This document shows, piece by piece, positions 35,598 through 44,177 of a stretch of DNA of 64,000 nt (its first letter is position 1; each line of letters begins with the position of its first letter). The stretch comes from JBGMEA01 sp963674555 (GTDB taxonomy: Bacteria; Bacillota; Clostridia; Eubacteriales; Anaerofustaceae). Under the pieces are notes generated by a model. The model saw only the letters and a program-made list of their open reading frames with translations. It was not told where the DNA came from and made no database searches. The position numbers and the translations under genes were made by a program. The DNA is taken from contig OY771429.1 of NCBI GenBank assembly GCA_963674555.1, positions 1,488,001 to 1,552,000 on the forward strand. Direction: 5' to 3'.

Positions 35598-36797
35598 ATG
35601 ATCCAAACAATTGCATTTTTAGTTTTAAATGTCCTTACGGCTGTGGCACTTATCAGCGTTTTGGTGATGTTTCTGCACCGTATGCTCTTAAAAAAAACAA
35701 ATCGGTCAAAGCACGGGCGAACCCCGCATTTGAAAAGGGTGGCATCATTTTTGGTCGCGCTCATGATATTTAATCTCTTATCAGTCATGATCTCTCAGCT
35801 CACTGCGTACACACCGCCTATCCTTGACGAAAACGGAGTGACCCCGGAAAACAGCATCGCTGAAATGTTGCAGCTCGAACTCAACGGGAGAAACGAGTGG
35901 GTCAGTATCAGAGGCTGGGATGAAGACAAACCCGTGCTTCTTTTTCTGGCAGGCGGTCCCGGAGGCTCTCAGATGGCAGGCGTGCGTCATGAACTGTCTG
36001 AGTTGGAAAAACATTTTATCGTAGTTAATTGGGATCAACCCGGCTCAGGGAAATCCTATTATGCAGAAAACAAAAAAGATATCACCGTCGAAACCTATAT
36101 ACAGGATACGTATGCATTGACCGAATATTTAAAAGAGCGTTTCTCCGAGGAAAAGATCTATTTGGTTGGAGAATCTTGGGGGAGTGCATTGGGTGTATTT
36201 CTGATCGACAGATTCCCGAATTCTTATCACGCGTTGATCGGAACCGGACAGATGGTGGATTTTGAAGAAACAGAGCGGATAGACTACGCGAAAGCGCTGG
36301 AGATCGCCGAACAGAGAAACGATCAAGCCACTGTCGAAAAACTGAAAGAAAACGGAATACCGCCTTATTACGGGAGTGACGTCACATGGAAGAGCGCTGT
36401 TTATTTGAATTATCTCAGTGCTTATATGTCTGATAATCCCGCCATACAAAATCCCGGTTACGATACACTTCGGGATATCGCTTCTTCGGAATATACATTG
36501 TTGGATAAGATCAATTACATTCGCGGTGTAATCAACACTTATAATCACGTATATCAACAATTGTACGATATCGATCTGAGAACGGATCATATCGAACTGG
36601 ATGTTCCTGTGTATTTTTTCATCGGGCGGTTTGATCTTAACGCGCCGACATCATTGGTCGAGGAATACTTTCAGCTTTTGGATGCACCGGATAAGAAGTT
36701 CATATGGTTTGAGCATTCAGGGCATAGTCCATGGATCAATGAGAAAGATAAATTTACAGAGGAAGTGATAGCATGCTTTTCGGAAGACGAACAGTAG
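35598..36797 (+). CDS. Membrane-anchored alpha/beta hydrolase
   Basis: 399 residues. Two N-terminal membrane helices (about 3-30 and 52-74) precede a serine hydrolase of the proline-iminopeptidase-like group: oxyanion loop LAGGPGGSQMAG, NWDQPGSGKS, the nucleophile Ser in VGESWGSALG, Asp in FIGRFDLNAPTS and His in EHSGHSPW. The catalytic part should lie outside the membrane. AAAGGAGG precedes the ATG. Possible roles are peptide or ester hydrolysis in antibiotic resistance or envelope remodelling. The lipoprotein gene starts inside its 3' end. Confidence 0.9.
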   Translation: MIQTIAFLVLNVLTAVALISVLVMFLHRMLLKKTNRSKHGRTPHLKRVASFLVALMIFNLLSVMISQLTAYTPPILDENGVTPENSIAEMLQLELNGRNEWVSIRGWDEDKPVLLFLAGGPGGSQMAGVRHELSELEKHFIVVNWDQPGSGKSYYAENKKDITVETYIQDTYALTEYLKERFSEEKIYLVGESWGSALGVFLIDRFPNSYHALIGTGQMVDFEETERIDYAKALEIAEQRNDQATVEKLKENGIPPYYGSDVTWKSAVYLNYLSAYMSDNPAIQNPGYDTLRDIASSEYTLLDKINYIRGVINTYNHVYQQLYDIDLRTDHIELDVPVYFFIGRFDLNAPTSLVEEYFQLLDAPDKKFIWFEHSGHSPWINEKDKFTEEVIACFSEDEQ

Positions 36798-37189
36798 GAG
36801 CAAAACGGATTGCAAAAATGAACGTTATAATTTTTCTACCGATCATCATCGCAATAGTTGTTGCTTTGACGGGATGTGGCGTGACCAAAGGCAGTATCGT
36901 TATTTTGGATAAAGCCAATGGCGCCGGATTCTCGATAGATTACAATGAATGGAGCGATATCGATACATGCAGTCTGGAATTAAATAAAGGAGATGTGATC
37001 GATGTGGAGATTTCTCATCAAAGCGGTAAGATCGGATTGTCTATCATAGGTTTGAGCGGAAATGAAGCTTATGCGGGGAATGATATGAGTCCTTGTTCTT
37101 TCAGCGTGACCATAAATGAGGCTGATAAATATATCATTAAGATCAACGGAAATAACGCAAGCGGACATATCTCGATCGACAAAAGATAG
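36773..37189 (+). CDS. Small lipoprotein
   Basis: 138 residues. The N-terminus has Arg/Lys, a hydrophobic stretch NVIIFLPIIIAIVVAL and the lipobox LTGC, so it is exported and lipid-anchored. The mature part of about 100 residues is beta-rich with no recognised domain. The start at 36773 is preferred because AGAGGAAG lies 7 bases upstream, overlapping the hydrolase by 25 bp; the ATG at 36818 would shorten the signal peptide. The overlap suggests joint expression with the hydrolase. Confidence 0.75.
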   Translation: MLFGRRTVGAKRIAKMNVIIFLPIIIAIVVALTGCGVTKGSIVILDKANGAGFSIDYNEWSDIDTCSLELNKGDVIDVEISHQSGKIGLSIIGLSGNEAYAGNDMSPCSFSVTINEADKYIIKINGNNASGHISIDKR

Positions 37190-37240
37190 AGCTGTTAGTT
37201 GTGTAAGAGGATCGACGATCAAAAGAATTTTAAGACATAT

Positions 37241-37272
37241 AAAAAGCTGTCTTTTTAGACAGCTTTCTTTTT
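37241..37272. terminator. Bidirectional intrinsic terminator
   Basis: AAAAAGCTGTC, a short T-rich loop, then GACAGCTTTCTTTTT separate the converging lipoprotein and LysE genes. Confidence 0.8.
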
Positions 37273-37927
37273 ATGCGTTTTCAACGGGCTTGCGTTCTTT
37301 TTTTAACAGCATTCGCAGTCCAAAAAAGATCAAAACGACACCGACAAATATATTGAGGACTTGTATAACGATCATCGGTAAAAATCCGCTTAAGACACTG
37401 CCCAAATAGGCGACTGCGGATAGAAACACAAGCGTCGATAATACGCAACCGAACGCGAAAAAGAAAAGTTGCTTTTTGTCCCAATCGTCTTCTATCATAC
37501 GGGTCGAGAACAGTCCGCTCCAAAAGAGGATCGTGATCGGGTTGGAGGCCGTAAGAAAGAAGCCTTGCAGAAAAAGGTTTTGACTCGACACGTTCGCAAA
37601 GAGTGCGATATTCGGCAATAGCGAAATGTCAAACGCTTCCGCGATCATGCTCAAACCAAACAAAATCAAGACCGATCCGCCCAAGAATTTAAAAACCGTT
37701 TTGACGGAAGGTCTTGAAATAAAAGCCGCGATGCCGACGGAGGCAAGCGCGATGAAGATGGTATCCACCAGTGCGACGGAGAGCATGACTATTAAACCAT
37801 AGCCGAGGCCATATGTCGCCGAGGTATGAAAAACCATCAGACACATGGGTCCGACCGCGACTTGCAGCAGCATGCCGAAACGAAAGCCTTCAAAAACCGA
37901 TCGAGCGATAGGTTGCGTCTTATCCAT
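37271..37927 (-). CDS. LysE/RhtB-family amino acid exporter
   Basis: 218 residues with about six membrane helices. The N-terminal GFRFGMLLQVAVGPMCLMVFHTSATYGLGYGL contains the conserved glycine-proline region of the family. A central segment FFLTASNPITILFWSGLF is the LysE signature (NP motif). It exports an amino acid or small metabolite. The start overlaps the end of the Lrp-type regulator by 8 bp, so the two are co-translated, and the regulator probably senses the exported amino acid. Confidence 0.9.
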   Translation of the reverse strand: MDKTQPIARSVFEGFRFGMLLQVAVGPMCLMVFHTSATYGLGYGLIVMLSVALVDTIFIALASVGIAAFISRPSVKTVFKFLGGSVLILFGLSMIAEAFDISLLPNIALFANVSSQNLFLQGFFLTASNPITILFWSGLFSTRMIEDDWDKKQLFFFAFGCVLSTLVFLSAVAYLGSVLSGFLPMIVIQVLNIFVGVVLIFFGLRMLLKKERKPVENA

Positions 37928-38369
37928 TGAGTTCTTCTTTCAAGGTCGCAAGCGAAATGATCGTATTTGAATTTGCGACACCGTTGATCTTCTTTAAACT
38001 CGTCGTTAAAAAATCTTCGAGCGCGGCTGTGTCTTTCGCTACGACTTTTAAAAAGTAATCATACGAACCCGCGACGTGGTGGCATTCCAATACTGAAGGA
38101 TAGCGTACGATCTTTTTTCTGAAAGTTTCGGTATTATCCGTTCCGTCTATCGAAACGAAGATGAAGGCTAAAAGATTTTGCTCTGTTTTTTGCCGATCTA
38201 TCTTTACTGTATATTGTTCTATGATGCCTGCTTGTTCAAGCTTGCGGATGCGTTCCGCAACAGCGGGGACGGACAGGTTGACTTTTTTGCTGATCTCGGA
38301 AGCGGACGCCCGTCCGTTTATTTTCAGTTCATTTAAGATTTCTTGATCGATCGTATCCATTTCATTCAC
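37920..38369 (-). CDS. Lrp/AsnC-family transcriptional regulator
   Basis: 149 residues. The N-terminal winged helix (IDQEILNELKINGRASASEISKKVNLSVPAVAERIRKLEQAGII) is followed by the RAM ligand-binding domain (VLECHHVAGSYDYFLKVVAKD), full family length. Such proteins bind amino acids and control transport or metabolism. It is first in an operon with the LysE exporter. The AT-rich stretch upstream (38400-38510) contains dyads such as AACTTATATAAATTTAAGTT that could be operator sites. Confidence 0.92.
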   Translation of the reverse strand: MNEMDTIDQEILNELKINGRASASEISKKVNLSVPAVAERIRKLEQAGIIEQYTVKIDRQKTEQNLLAFIFVSIDGTDNTETFRKKIVRYPSVLECHHVAGSYDYFLKVVAKDTAALEDFLTTSLKKINGVANSNTIISLATLKEELNG

Positions 38370-38593
38370 CTCATTTTAAGTCTATTGTAGTTAATGCTTA
38401 ATGAAATGTAAATAAATTTATTCATTTCGATAAATATTTAAGTATATATAGATATAACTTATATAAATTTAAGTTATAAGTATTATTTTTTGTAGTTGCT
38501 TGTGAATCGTTAAGTTTGTGGAATAGGGAGAGGATAGAATATTACTTGATCGTTGTGTAGTCGTACTAACTTTATATCATTATTTAGATGATA

Positions 38594-39355
38594 CAGTCTA
38601 GCCGCGTTGGCGGCAGTAAAATACGCGCAGTCGCATTTAAGTCAGTTCGCTGTTTTAGTATTGTGGTCGCGCCGCATTGGCGGCAACAATCCGCTTTTCT
38701 CGAAAAGCGGAGCAAAAGGTTTACGCAGATAATCCCTCATAGAATGTTACCCTTATGGTTTTGACAAATACAACCTCAACATATAATGGGTTGCATTCCG
38801 TATCATTTTGATCGTGCCTAATATGCTCGGTTGTATTTATACCAAAACCCCTCGGAACATTCTAAATGAGGTACTTATCACGCTTAGAGCCACCCCACCC
38901 TTTATAAGATACAAGGTCGGGTCAAGGTAAATGCTACGCATTTGATTAATATGGTTAGGGTTAGCAGCGGAGCAACACGCATTATAAGCTGAGCGTTGCA
39001 TGTTCTGAAAAGGTTATGCGGCAAGCGAACACATCCGACGAACGTTAGCGAGGAGCACTATTCGCGCCGCACGAATGTAGCGTAGCGGAGTGAGTTCCAT
39101 TAATATAGACTCGCGCTCGGCAATATCTGTCCGACTATGTCGGACGATTGATATGCCCGAGCCGATTTGTCAGAACTTTTCAGCTAACATGCAGTGAGGT
39201 TTATACAGCGTGAGTTTTTGCATCCTTTTTCTAAAAAAGGATGTTGCTCTCCGCCAACTGCGTAGGCGATCACTATAATATAAAAGAGAGCTGATGTAAG
39301 TACGACTGTGCATACTTTGCTACCGCCAACGCGGCGCGATGTTAATCCTCAAAGA
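38594..39355. repeat. Composite hairpin repeat, copy A (X forward, Y reversed)
   Basis: Fills the gene-free stretch 38370-39419. It contains GCCGCGTTGGCGGC hairpins, the small hairpin CCGCTTTTC/GAAAAGCGG, long hairpin X at 38724-38885, the hairpin AAATGC/GCATTT at 38930-38943, and long hairpin Y on the minus strand at about 38962-39221. Y is interrupted by a 90-bp Z segment (39020-39112). It is essentially the reverse complement of copy B. No reading frame of substance crosses it. Confidence 0.85.
39020..39112. repeat. Z segment inserted in hairpin Y of copy A
   Basis: About 90 bp (from GCGGCAAGCGAACACATCC to AGCGGAGTGAGTTCC) interrupt the Y hairpin. The same segment, with a few changes, stands at 54880-54965 next to copy D. 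It contains GCGAA/TTCGC self-complementarity. Confidence 0.7.
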
Positions 39356-39384
39356 GAGATATAAAGTAAGTGCGATAGTGTAAA

Positions 39385-39412
39385 TAAAAAGACACCTTGC
39401 GGTGTCTTTTTT
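39385..39412 (-). terminator. Intrinsic terminator of the paralogue operon
   Basis: AAAAAGACACC, loop TTGC, then GGTGTCTTTTTT; symmetric. It ends the leftward operon. Confidence 0.8.
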
Positions 39413-39419
39413 GTATTGC

Positions 39420-39581
39420 TTATTCGAAGACATCCCAAATTTCACTGTCCAAGAATTTTGCGATGAGGTTTTGCGGTCTACTGCTGACAGGTACATTTTT
39501 GTAATAGTCTTCATAAAAGAATTTACCCAAATATAGCGATAGGGCCAGAACGATCAGTGTAGCGATTACGTATTTTTTCAT
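39420..39581 (-). CDS. Truncated paralogue (53 aa) of the tandem MKKY membrane-anchored family
   Basis: A short gene. The product starts MKKYVIATLIVLALSLYLGK and continues FFYEDYYKNVPVSSRPQN, ending EIWDVFE. It aligns with the first 55 residues of the three full-length neighbours (280-323 residues) and then stops. It keeps an AGGAGAG ribosome binding site and the membrane helix. It may be a decayed copy or a functional membrane micropeptide of the same family. It is the last gene of the leftward operon, before the terminator. Confidence 0.75.
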   Translation of the reverse strand: MKKYVIATLIVLALSLYLGKFFYEDYYKNVPVSSRPQNLIAKFLDSEIWDVFE

Positions 39582-39598
39582 TGGTACTCTCCTGTATT

Positions 39599-40441
39599 TT
39601 ACTGAATATTCGGTATTTTAATATCTTCAAAATCATGCAGATCATCATAAAAGAAGATCGTCATCGTCTGAACATAAGAACTGTCTGATAAATGATAGGT
39701 TCCTTCTCCGTTCAAAGCTTCGTAAGCGTATGTTAAGAAGCCGGACATATCATCGGTAAAGGCTATCTTAAATGCAAAATCGTAACTATCATCTATATTC
39801 GTATGGTCATTGAACTCGGCAAAGTAATCTTTGGTATCACCTGAAGCTTCGCCCGTGATCGTTTCAAACGGCGCGTAAAACGCCGCGATATCGATCTGTC
39901 TGGACGTAATAAAGACCATATGCCTTCCTTGGATAAATGCATCATTTGTGTTATGAAGACTTCTGCCCAAGAAGCGCAGATCGCTCGGAAAGATCAGCGC
40001 AGAGAACGCGTCAGCCGTAGCAGTACCTTCAAAAGTTTTTACGGCGTAATGTGCGTCTTCGGGATAGTAATAGGATACGATACTATCTGTTACTTGTAAA
40101 TAGGTGACTTGACCATTCTGCATATTTTCGATCATTACTGTCTTATCCGCTGCCGAAACGCTTATCAAATAATGCTCTTCGGGATTTGTTCCTCCTGCCG
40201 TTCTAACGATCAATTCACACTGGTATCTATCCGCATCTCGGATATTATCTTCCATCCAGTTTTGTATCCGATTGTCCCGGTAATCATCAACATTCCAGAT
40301 CATATTCTCCATGAACCGCGTGATGATGGTATCCGGTCTATCGTAAGGAGGGATATCCTTGTAGTGATCGTCATAAAAGATCTTACCGAAGAAGACAGTA
40401 AAGAAAACAACCACCACTGTTGCGAAAATATATTTCTTCAT
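39599..40441 (-). CDS. Membrane-anchored protein of unknown family, paralogue 2
   Basis: 280 residues. One N-terminal helix (residues 4-20), then an external domain beginning FYDDHYKDIPPYDRPDTII. Shared with its neighbours: the segment NWMEDNIRDADRYQCE, HYLISVSAADKTVMIE, FSALIFPSDLRFLGRS and the ending FFYDDLHDFEDIKIPN. I recognise no domain. The copies are separated by about 20 bp, each with its own ribosome binding site, and probably act together at the cell surface. Confidence 0.8.
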   Translation of the reverse strand: MKKYIFATVVVVFFTVFFGKIFYDDHYKDIPPYDRPDTIITRFMENMIWNVDDYRDNRIQNWMEDNIRDADRYQCELIVRTAGGTNPEEHYLISVSAADKTVMIENMQNGQVTYLQVTDSIVSYYYPEDAHYAVKTFEGTATADAFSALIFPSDLRFLGRSLHNTNDAFIQGRHMVFITSRQIDIAAFYAPFETITGEASGDTKDYFAEFNDHTNIDDSYDFAFKIAFTDDMSGFLTYAYEALNGEGTYHLSDSSYVQTMTIFFYDDLHDFEDIKIPNIQ

Positions 40442-40461
40442 CTGTTCTCCTTTGTACTATT

Positions 40462-41433
40462 TTAATCTATATTCGGCAGATCGATCAGACCGACATCATG
40501 CAGATCATCATAAAAGATCAATTTTAAGGTTTGTTGATACGGCATGTCGTTTTCAGTGTATAGGTTTTGTTGTGGGGTGCCGTTTATTGCCTCGCTGATA
40601 ATATCCAACAGATCGGATGGTTCACGTAAGATAAGCCTAAAATCAAACTCACGCGGCTCTTGCATATTCGCGTTGTTGTGTAAGGACGCTTCCGTTAGAA
40701 TGGTGTTGATCGGAGACTGATCTTTCATTAAATAAAACGGCGCATATACCGGTGAAAGATCGACCGTACGCTCTGAATACAAAACCATGAATCGTCCGAC
40801 AAAAGATATCGTATTGTACATGCCTCTTCCTAAAAACCTTGTATCTTCAAGCGTAAGCAGTTTCATAAAAGCTTGCGATGCGGCGCTGCCCTCAAAAATC
40901 TTTACGGTGTAATCTCCGCCTTCCGAATAATAATAGGAAATGGAATCGTCATCGATCTTTAAATACGCGATTTGGTCTGAATAAGTTTCGGTTATTGCAT
41001 CCTTATAAGCATACACGATGTCGGTAACTTCATGTGACGACGATAAAATGTCTTGAATTTCGATTGTGCTGATATGCTCGATCTTTACGATACGATCAAC
41101 AGTCGATACGCTTATGAGATAATGTTCTTCTATAAGATCGGGTAAATCGTCCGCTTGATCTTCAGCCGTTTTCGCTCCATGGGAAAGAACGGACTGTACG
41201 ATACATTCAAATCGATAAACATCCGCATCGCGCACATTGTCTTCCACCCAATTTTTGACGCGATAGTTGATGTACTCCCATGGATCCCAGATGATGTTCT
41301 CCATGATGTTTGTAACGGGTGTTACGGGTCGTATGCAAGGCGGTATATCTTTGTAATGATAATCATAAAAGACTTTACTTAAAAATATCGTAAGGGCTAA
41401 GACGATCAACGTTGCTATGATATATTTCTTCAA
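40462..41433 (-). CDS. Membrane-anchored protein of unknown family, paralogue 3
   Basis: 323 residues, same plan as the preceding paralogue: N-terminal helix MKKYIIATLIVLALTIFLSK, FYDYHYKDIPPCIRP, NWVEDNVRDADVYRFEC, FMKLLTLEDTRFLGRGMYN and the end FYDDLHDVGLIDLPN. It differs by an insertion of about 35 residues after the EDNVRDAD segment (residues near 80-130). The first 20 residues are nearly identical to the truncated copy at 39420, suggesting recent duplication. Function unknown. Confidence 0.8.
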   Translation of the reverse strand: MKKYIIATLIVLALTIFLSKVFYDYHYKDIPPCIRPVTPVTNIMENIIWDPWEYINYRVKNWVEDNVRDADVYRFECIVQSVLSHGAKTAEDQADDLPDLIEEHYLISVSTVDRIVKIEHISTIEIQDILSSSHEVTDIVYAYKDAITETYSDQIAYLKIDDDSISYYYSEGGDYTVKIFEGSAASQAFMKLLTLEDTRFLGRGMYNTISFVGRFMVLYSERTVDLSPVYAPFYLMKDQSPINTILTEASLHNNANMQEPREFDFRLILREPSDLLDIISEAINGTPQQNLYTENDMPYQQTLKLIFYDDLHDVGLIDLPNID

Positions 41434-41453
41434 GCGATCCTCCGCGAAGTATT

Positions 41454-42395
41454 TTAGTCCACATTCGGTAGGTCGAATTTTTCGACATCAAATTGGTCGG
41501 GATAAAAGGTAAGAAAAAGGTTCTGTTCGTATTCGAAATCCACATTACCCAAAGGATTGTCGGGTTTTTCGCTATAGACTGCAATATATGCATAATCTAA
41601 ATATTCGGTAATGGACATCAAATTCAATTCAAATGCGATGACATTTTCGTCATCTTCATCCACTAATATCCTGAAATTGGCTATCGGGAATTCAGCGGGT
41701 ATAACTTTATCGTGAAGCATTAAACGGAATGGTTCATACAGTACTGTCATATCGATCTCACGATTGACCTCCATCGCAACGCCACCGCCCTTTGAATGCG
41801 TGACTCCGTGGTTGCTGTTAATCTTTTCCAGGAAACCTAAATCTTCGGGAAATAACAGTGTACTGAATGCTTGCGCGACCTCGGCGTCATTTATCGTCTT
41901 TAGCGCATAGCTTCCGTTTTCGGGATAATAAAAGTCGATCGAGTCATCCTTTAACGCAAGATAATATATCTGACCTTGGTATGTTTCCGTTCGGATCTCA
42001 ATCGACCCCTCCGGACGTGAACCAGAGTAGATATTGATCGCATCCTTGTAATAATAGCGTTCGGTATAGGTCCTTTCGATTTTGATCATTTTTTCGCTTT
42101 GAAGCACTGTTACCTTGTAATAATCCTTCATGGGATTAGGAAATAAATATTCACCTATTGGACAGCTAATGGAAGGATCCTCAGGCGCCGACCAGATCAT
42201 CAAATCAAATTGGTAATCTTTTTGTCCATCCAATACTTCTTGATAGTTTTCTGCAAGCCACTCGGACATTGTTGCATCCGTAGGTGTTTTAAAGTATTGC
42301 GAGGTGAGCATACTCATATATACCGGTTTGCTCGCAAAAAAAACGATCACAAGCACTAATACTGTAATCGTGTACTTTATAACTTTTTTCATCAT
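41454..42395 (-). CDS. Membrane-anchored protein of unknown family, paralogue 4
   Basis: 313 residues, the most divergent of the four. N-terminal helix YTITVLVLVIVFFASKPVYM, then an external domain with WLAENYQEVLDGQKDYQFDL, YKVTVLQSEKMIKIERTY, YLALKDDSIDFYYPENGSYALK, FSTLLFPEDLGFLEK and the ending FYPDQFDVEKFDLPN. The conserved order of these segments shows homology with the two shorter downstream copies. It is transcribed first of the four. Its 5' neighbour is a small secreted protein gene with a terminator between them, so the four form their own unit. Confidence 0.8.
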   Translation of the reverse strand: MMKKVIKYTITVLVLVIVFFASKPVYMSMLTSQYFKTPTDATMSEWLAENYQEVLDGQKDYQFDLMIWSAPEDPSISCPIGEYLFPNPMKDYYKVTVLQSEKMIKIERTYTERYYYKDAINIYSGSRPEGSIEIRTETYQGQIYYLALKDDSIDFYYPENGSYALKTINDAEVAQAFSTLLFPEDLGFLEKINSNHGVTHSKGGGVAMEVNREIDMTVLYEPFRLMLHDKVIPAEFPIANFRILVDEDDENVIAFELNLMSITEYLDYAYIAVYSEKPDNPLGNVDFEYEQNLFLTFYPDQFDVEKFDLPNVD

Positions 42396-42471
42396 AACGC
42401 GACCCCCGTATTTCTCTTTGTCTAATTATAACATACAAATAAGAAAGAGTTTGAATTTAAATGCGTTTTTA

Positions 42472-42503
42472 ATAAAAGAGGAAGACGCTAAAGCCTCTTC
42501 CTC
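42472..42503 (-). terminator. Intrinsic terminator of the small secreted protein gene
   Basis: Read leftward: GAGGAAG, loop, CTTCCTC, then TTTTATT. Confidence 0.75.
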
Positions 42504-42529
42504 GCTGATGCTTGCAAGATACTGATAGA

Positions 42530-42973
42530 CTAATTTAAGGTCGCTTCGTCATAGTCGGAATCCGAGTCTGAATCTCCGTCTTTATATGCAATTGCTGAGA
42601 TCGTCAATCGGTATGTGTATCCCGATGTTACGTAGTGATAACTGCTGAAATTCAGTGTGTTTCCCGCTGATGATAAGCCCGACCAAGTCTTGATCGTCGT
42701 GTAGCTGTTATCCAAATTCTTTCTTTTCAACGTAACTGTCGCTGTTATCGAGTCGGTGCCTGATACCGCGACCACATTCGCAACGCAATCCGCTCTTGTA
42801 CCCGTGAATGAAAGATCCGCGTTGATATACGTAATGATCACCGCGCGCGTTGCTTCGGGTTCGAGCTTCGGTTCAAGCGTATTACTTTCCGCGCCGACTG
42901 CGGTAGGCAGCGCGCAAACGATGAGCATAACGATAAGCAGTAAGATAGCCGATTTCCTTATTTTTTGACGCAT
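42530..42973 (-). CDS. Small secreted protein
   Basis: 147 residues. A clear signal peptide (MRQKIRKSAILLLIVMLIVC, cleavage near AVGAES) is followed by a single beta-sandwich-like domain rich in Thr/Ser/Val with TWSGLSSAGNTLNFSSYHYVTSGYTYRLTI split over several strands. The tail is Asp/Ser-rich (DSDSDSDYDEATLN). It resembles other short exported clostridial proteins of unknown role. Its own terminator follows. It lies between the DUF4367 genes and the paralogue operon, same strand, possibly part of the same regulon. Confidence 0.75.
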   Translation of the reverse strand: MRQKIRKSAILLLIVMLIVCALPTAVGAESNTLEPKLEPEATRAVIITYINADLSFTGTRADCVANVVAVSGTDSITATVTLKRKNLDNSYTTIKTWSGLSSAGNTLNFSSYHYVTSGYTYRLTISAIAYKDGDSDSDSDYDEATLN

Positions 42974-43044
42974 TTAATTGTTCCTCGTTTCTTTATTTTT
43001 CGAGAGAGCTAAAGATCCCTCTGTAATAAAAACGTTTGAGAAAC

Positions 43045-43075
43045 AAAAAAGTTACACTTTCGCGTAACTTTTTAC
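43045..43075 (-). terminator. Intrinsic terminator of DUF4367 gene 2
   Basis: AAAAGTTAC, loop, GTAACTTTTTT read leftward. It is nearly the same sequence as the terminator at 44124. Confidence 0.8.
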
Positions 43076-43085
43076 TTGCGGTTTA

Positions 43086-43817
43086 TTATTTCTTTAGGCT
43101 TTCCGCCATGCGGATGAGTTCTTCGGGATCTATATCAAGCGGGCAACTGAAGGAAAAATACAAATCCTCCGTTTGCCAAAACAGATCATGTGCGTGGTGT
43201 TCATGGGTCGTGACAAACAAATGCGCACTGACACCGTTTATGTCCACTTCATAGCACGTTGCGTAGCGTGTGTCATAGGCCATGGATTCCAGCGGAGAGC
43301 CTTGATGGTAGGATATCACTTGTTCTTCTTGATTTGTATAGTTTATATCGATATACGCATTTTTAGGTGTGGGGTCAGCGGAGCAGCGTGTTTCCTCGAA
43401 GCCTTCGGGGATATATGTGGGCAGATAGTACTCGCCGATATGGTTTTCCGAAAGATCATTTTCGGGTATGCTGTTTTGATAATACTTGAATCGTATCGCA
43501 AGGCAAGTGTTTAAAATAAGGTTGCGCGACGGTTCAAAACAAAACATGACACCGATAGACATGACGAATACGATCATAAGTCCCGCGATGAGCCTTAGGC
43601 GGTTGCTTCTTCTTTTGCGACGTTTGGCTTTTGTTAAACTCTCTTGAAGCATTTCCGTGATCTTAGCGTTGAGTTCATTTGATGTTTTGTATTCTTTGTT
43701 TAATTCTTCACAAGAGGGAAGTTCATCGATCTCTTTTTCGAGCGCGTCAAACGCGGCGCTTTTCAATAAAGCGTCGAACAATTCATCGTCTTTGCCGTTA
43801 TAGTCTTGTTCATCCAC
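43086..43817 (-). CDS. DUF4367-like membrane protein, putative anti-sigma factor (copy 2)
   Basis: 243 residues. A cytoplasmic N-terminal part (LFDALLKSAAFDALEKEIDELPSCEELNKEY) is followed by one membrane helix (about 73-93) and an external domain with YYLPTYIPEGFEETR, SYHQGSPL, DINGVSAHLFVT and DPEELIRMAESL, as in DUF4367 proteins. It shares this plan with the gene at 44178, which overlaps the sigma factor. Likely role: holds or senses for the ECF sigma factor. A GGGAGG site precedes the ATG. It is a separate unit with its own terminator. Confidence 0.75.
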   Translation of the reverse strand: MDEQDYNGKDDELFDALLKSAAFDALEKEIDELPSCEELNKEYKTSNELNAKITEMLQESLTKAKRRKRRSNRLRLIAGLMIVFVMSIGVMFCFEPSRNLILNTCLAIRFKYYQNSIPENDLSENHIGEYYLPTYIPEGFEETRCSADPTPKNAYIDINYTNQEEQVISYHQGSPLESMAYDTRYATCYEVDINGVSAHLFVTTHEHHAHDLFWQTEDLYFSFSCPLDIDPEELIRMAESLKK

Positions 43818-43981
43818 GTTTGATCCCTCCCATCGTAAAAATTTTTTAGTATATGCTGTATCTTGAGTTAACTATTGACATATTTGCCGTATTTAAATTA
43901 TAACATACGTATTTGTAAAGATGCCTTTCTCATAGCGCATTGCGTAAAAAAAGACGCCGTTGAGCGCCTTTTTGTTTTCCG

Positions 43982-44056
43982 TCTGTCTTTCTCCTCTGAG
44001 ACACCCCTACATTCCAAACACCGTAACCCTCGTCACGTTCAAAGGAGAAAGACAGA
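43982..44056. repeat. 14-bp inverted repeat with 47-base loop
   Basis: TCTGTCTTTCTCCT (43982-43995) is exactly complementary to AGGAGAAAGACAGA (44043-44056). It lies in the 360-bp gap between the two DUF4367 genes (43818-44177), which otherwise holds only a terminator. It is not followed by a T run. It may be an RNA leader or protein-binding dyad of the leftward gene at 43817. Confidence 0.6.
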
Positions 44057-44123
44057 AAGAAAACGTTTTTGTCTTCTTTGAGCGTCCTTTAAGTGACCTC
44101 TACTATATAAACGTTTAAGATAC

Positions 44124-44154
44124 AAAAAAGTTACACCAAATGTGTAACTTTTTT
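44124..44154 (-). terminator. Intrinsic terminator of the sigma/DUF4367 operon
   Basis: AAAAAAGTTACAC, loop CAAAT, GTGTAACTTTTTT: a perfect 13-bp stem. Confidence 0.88.
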
Positions 44155-44177
44155 AAATTTATTTTACTTTAATGTTT

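Noticed and set aside
39320..39514. 64-residue minus-strand open frame across the operon end
   Set aside because: It overlaps in another frame the truncated paralogue at 39420-39581, whose sequence is clearly homologous to its neighbours and has a ribosome binding site.
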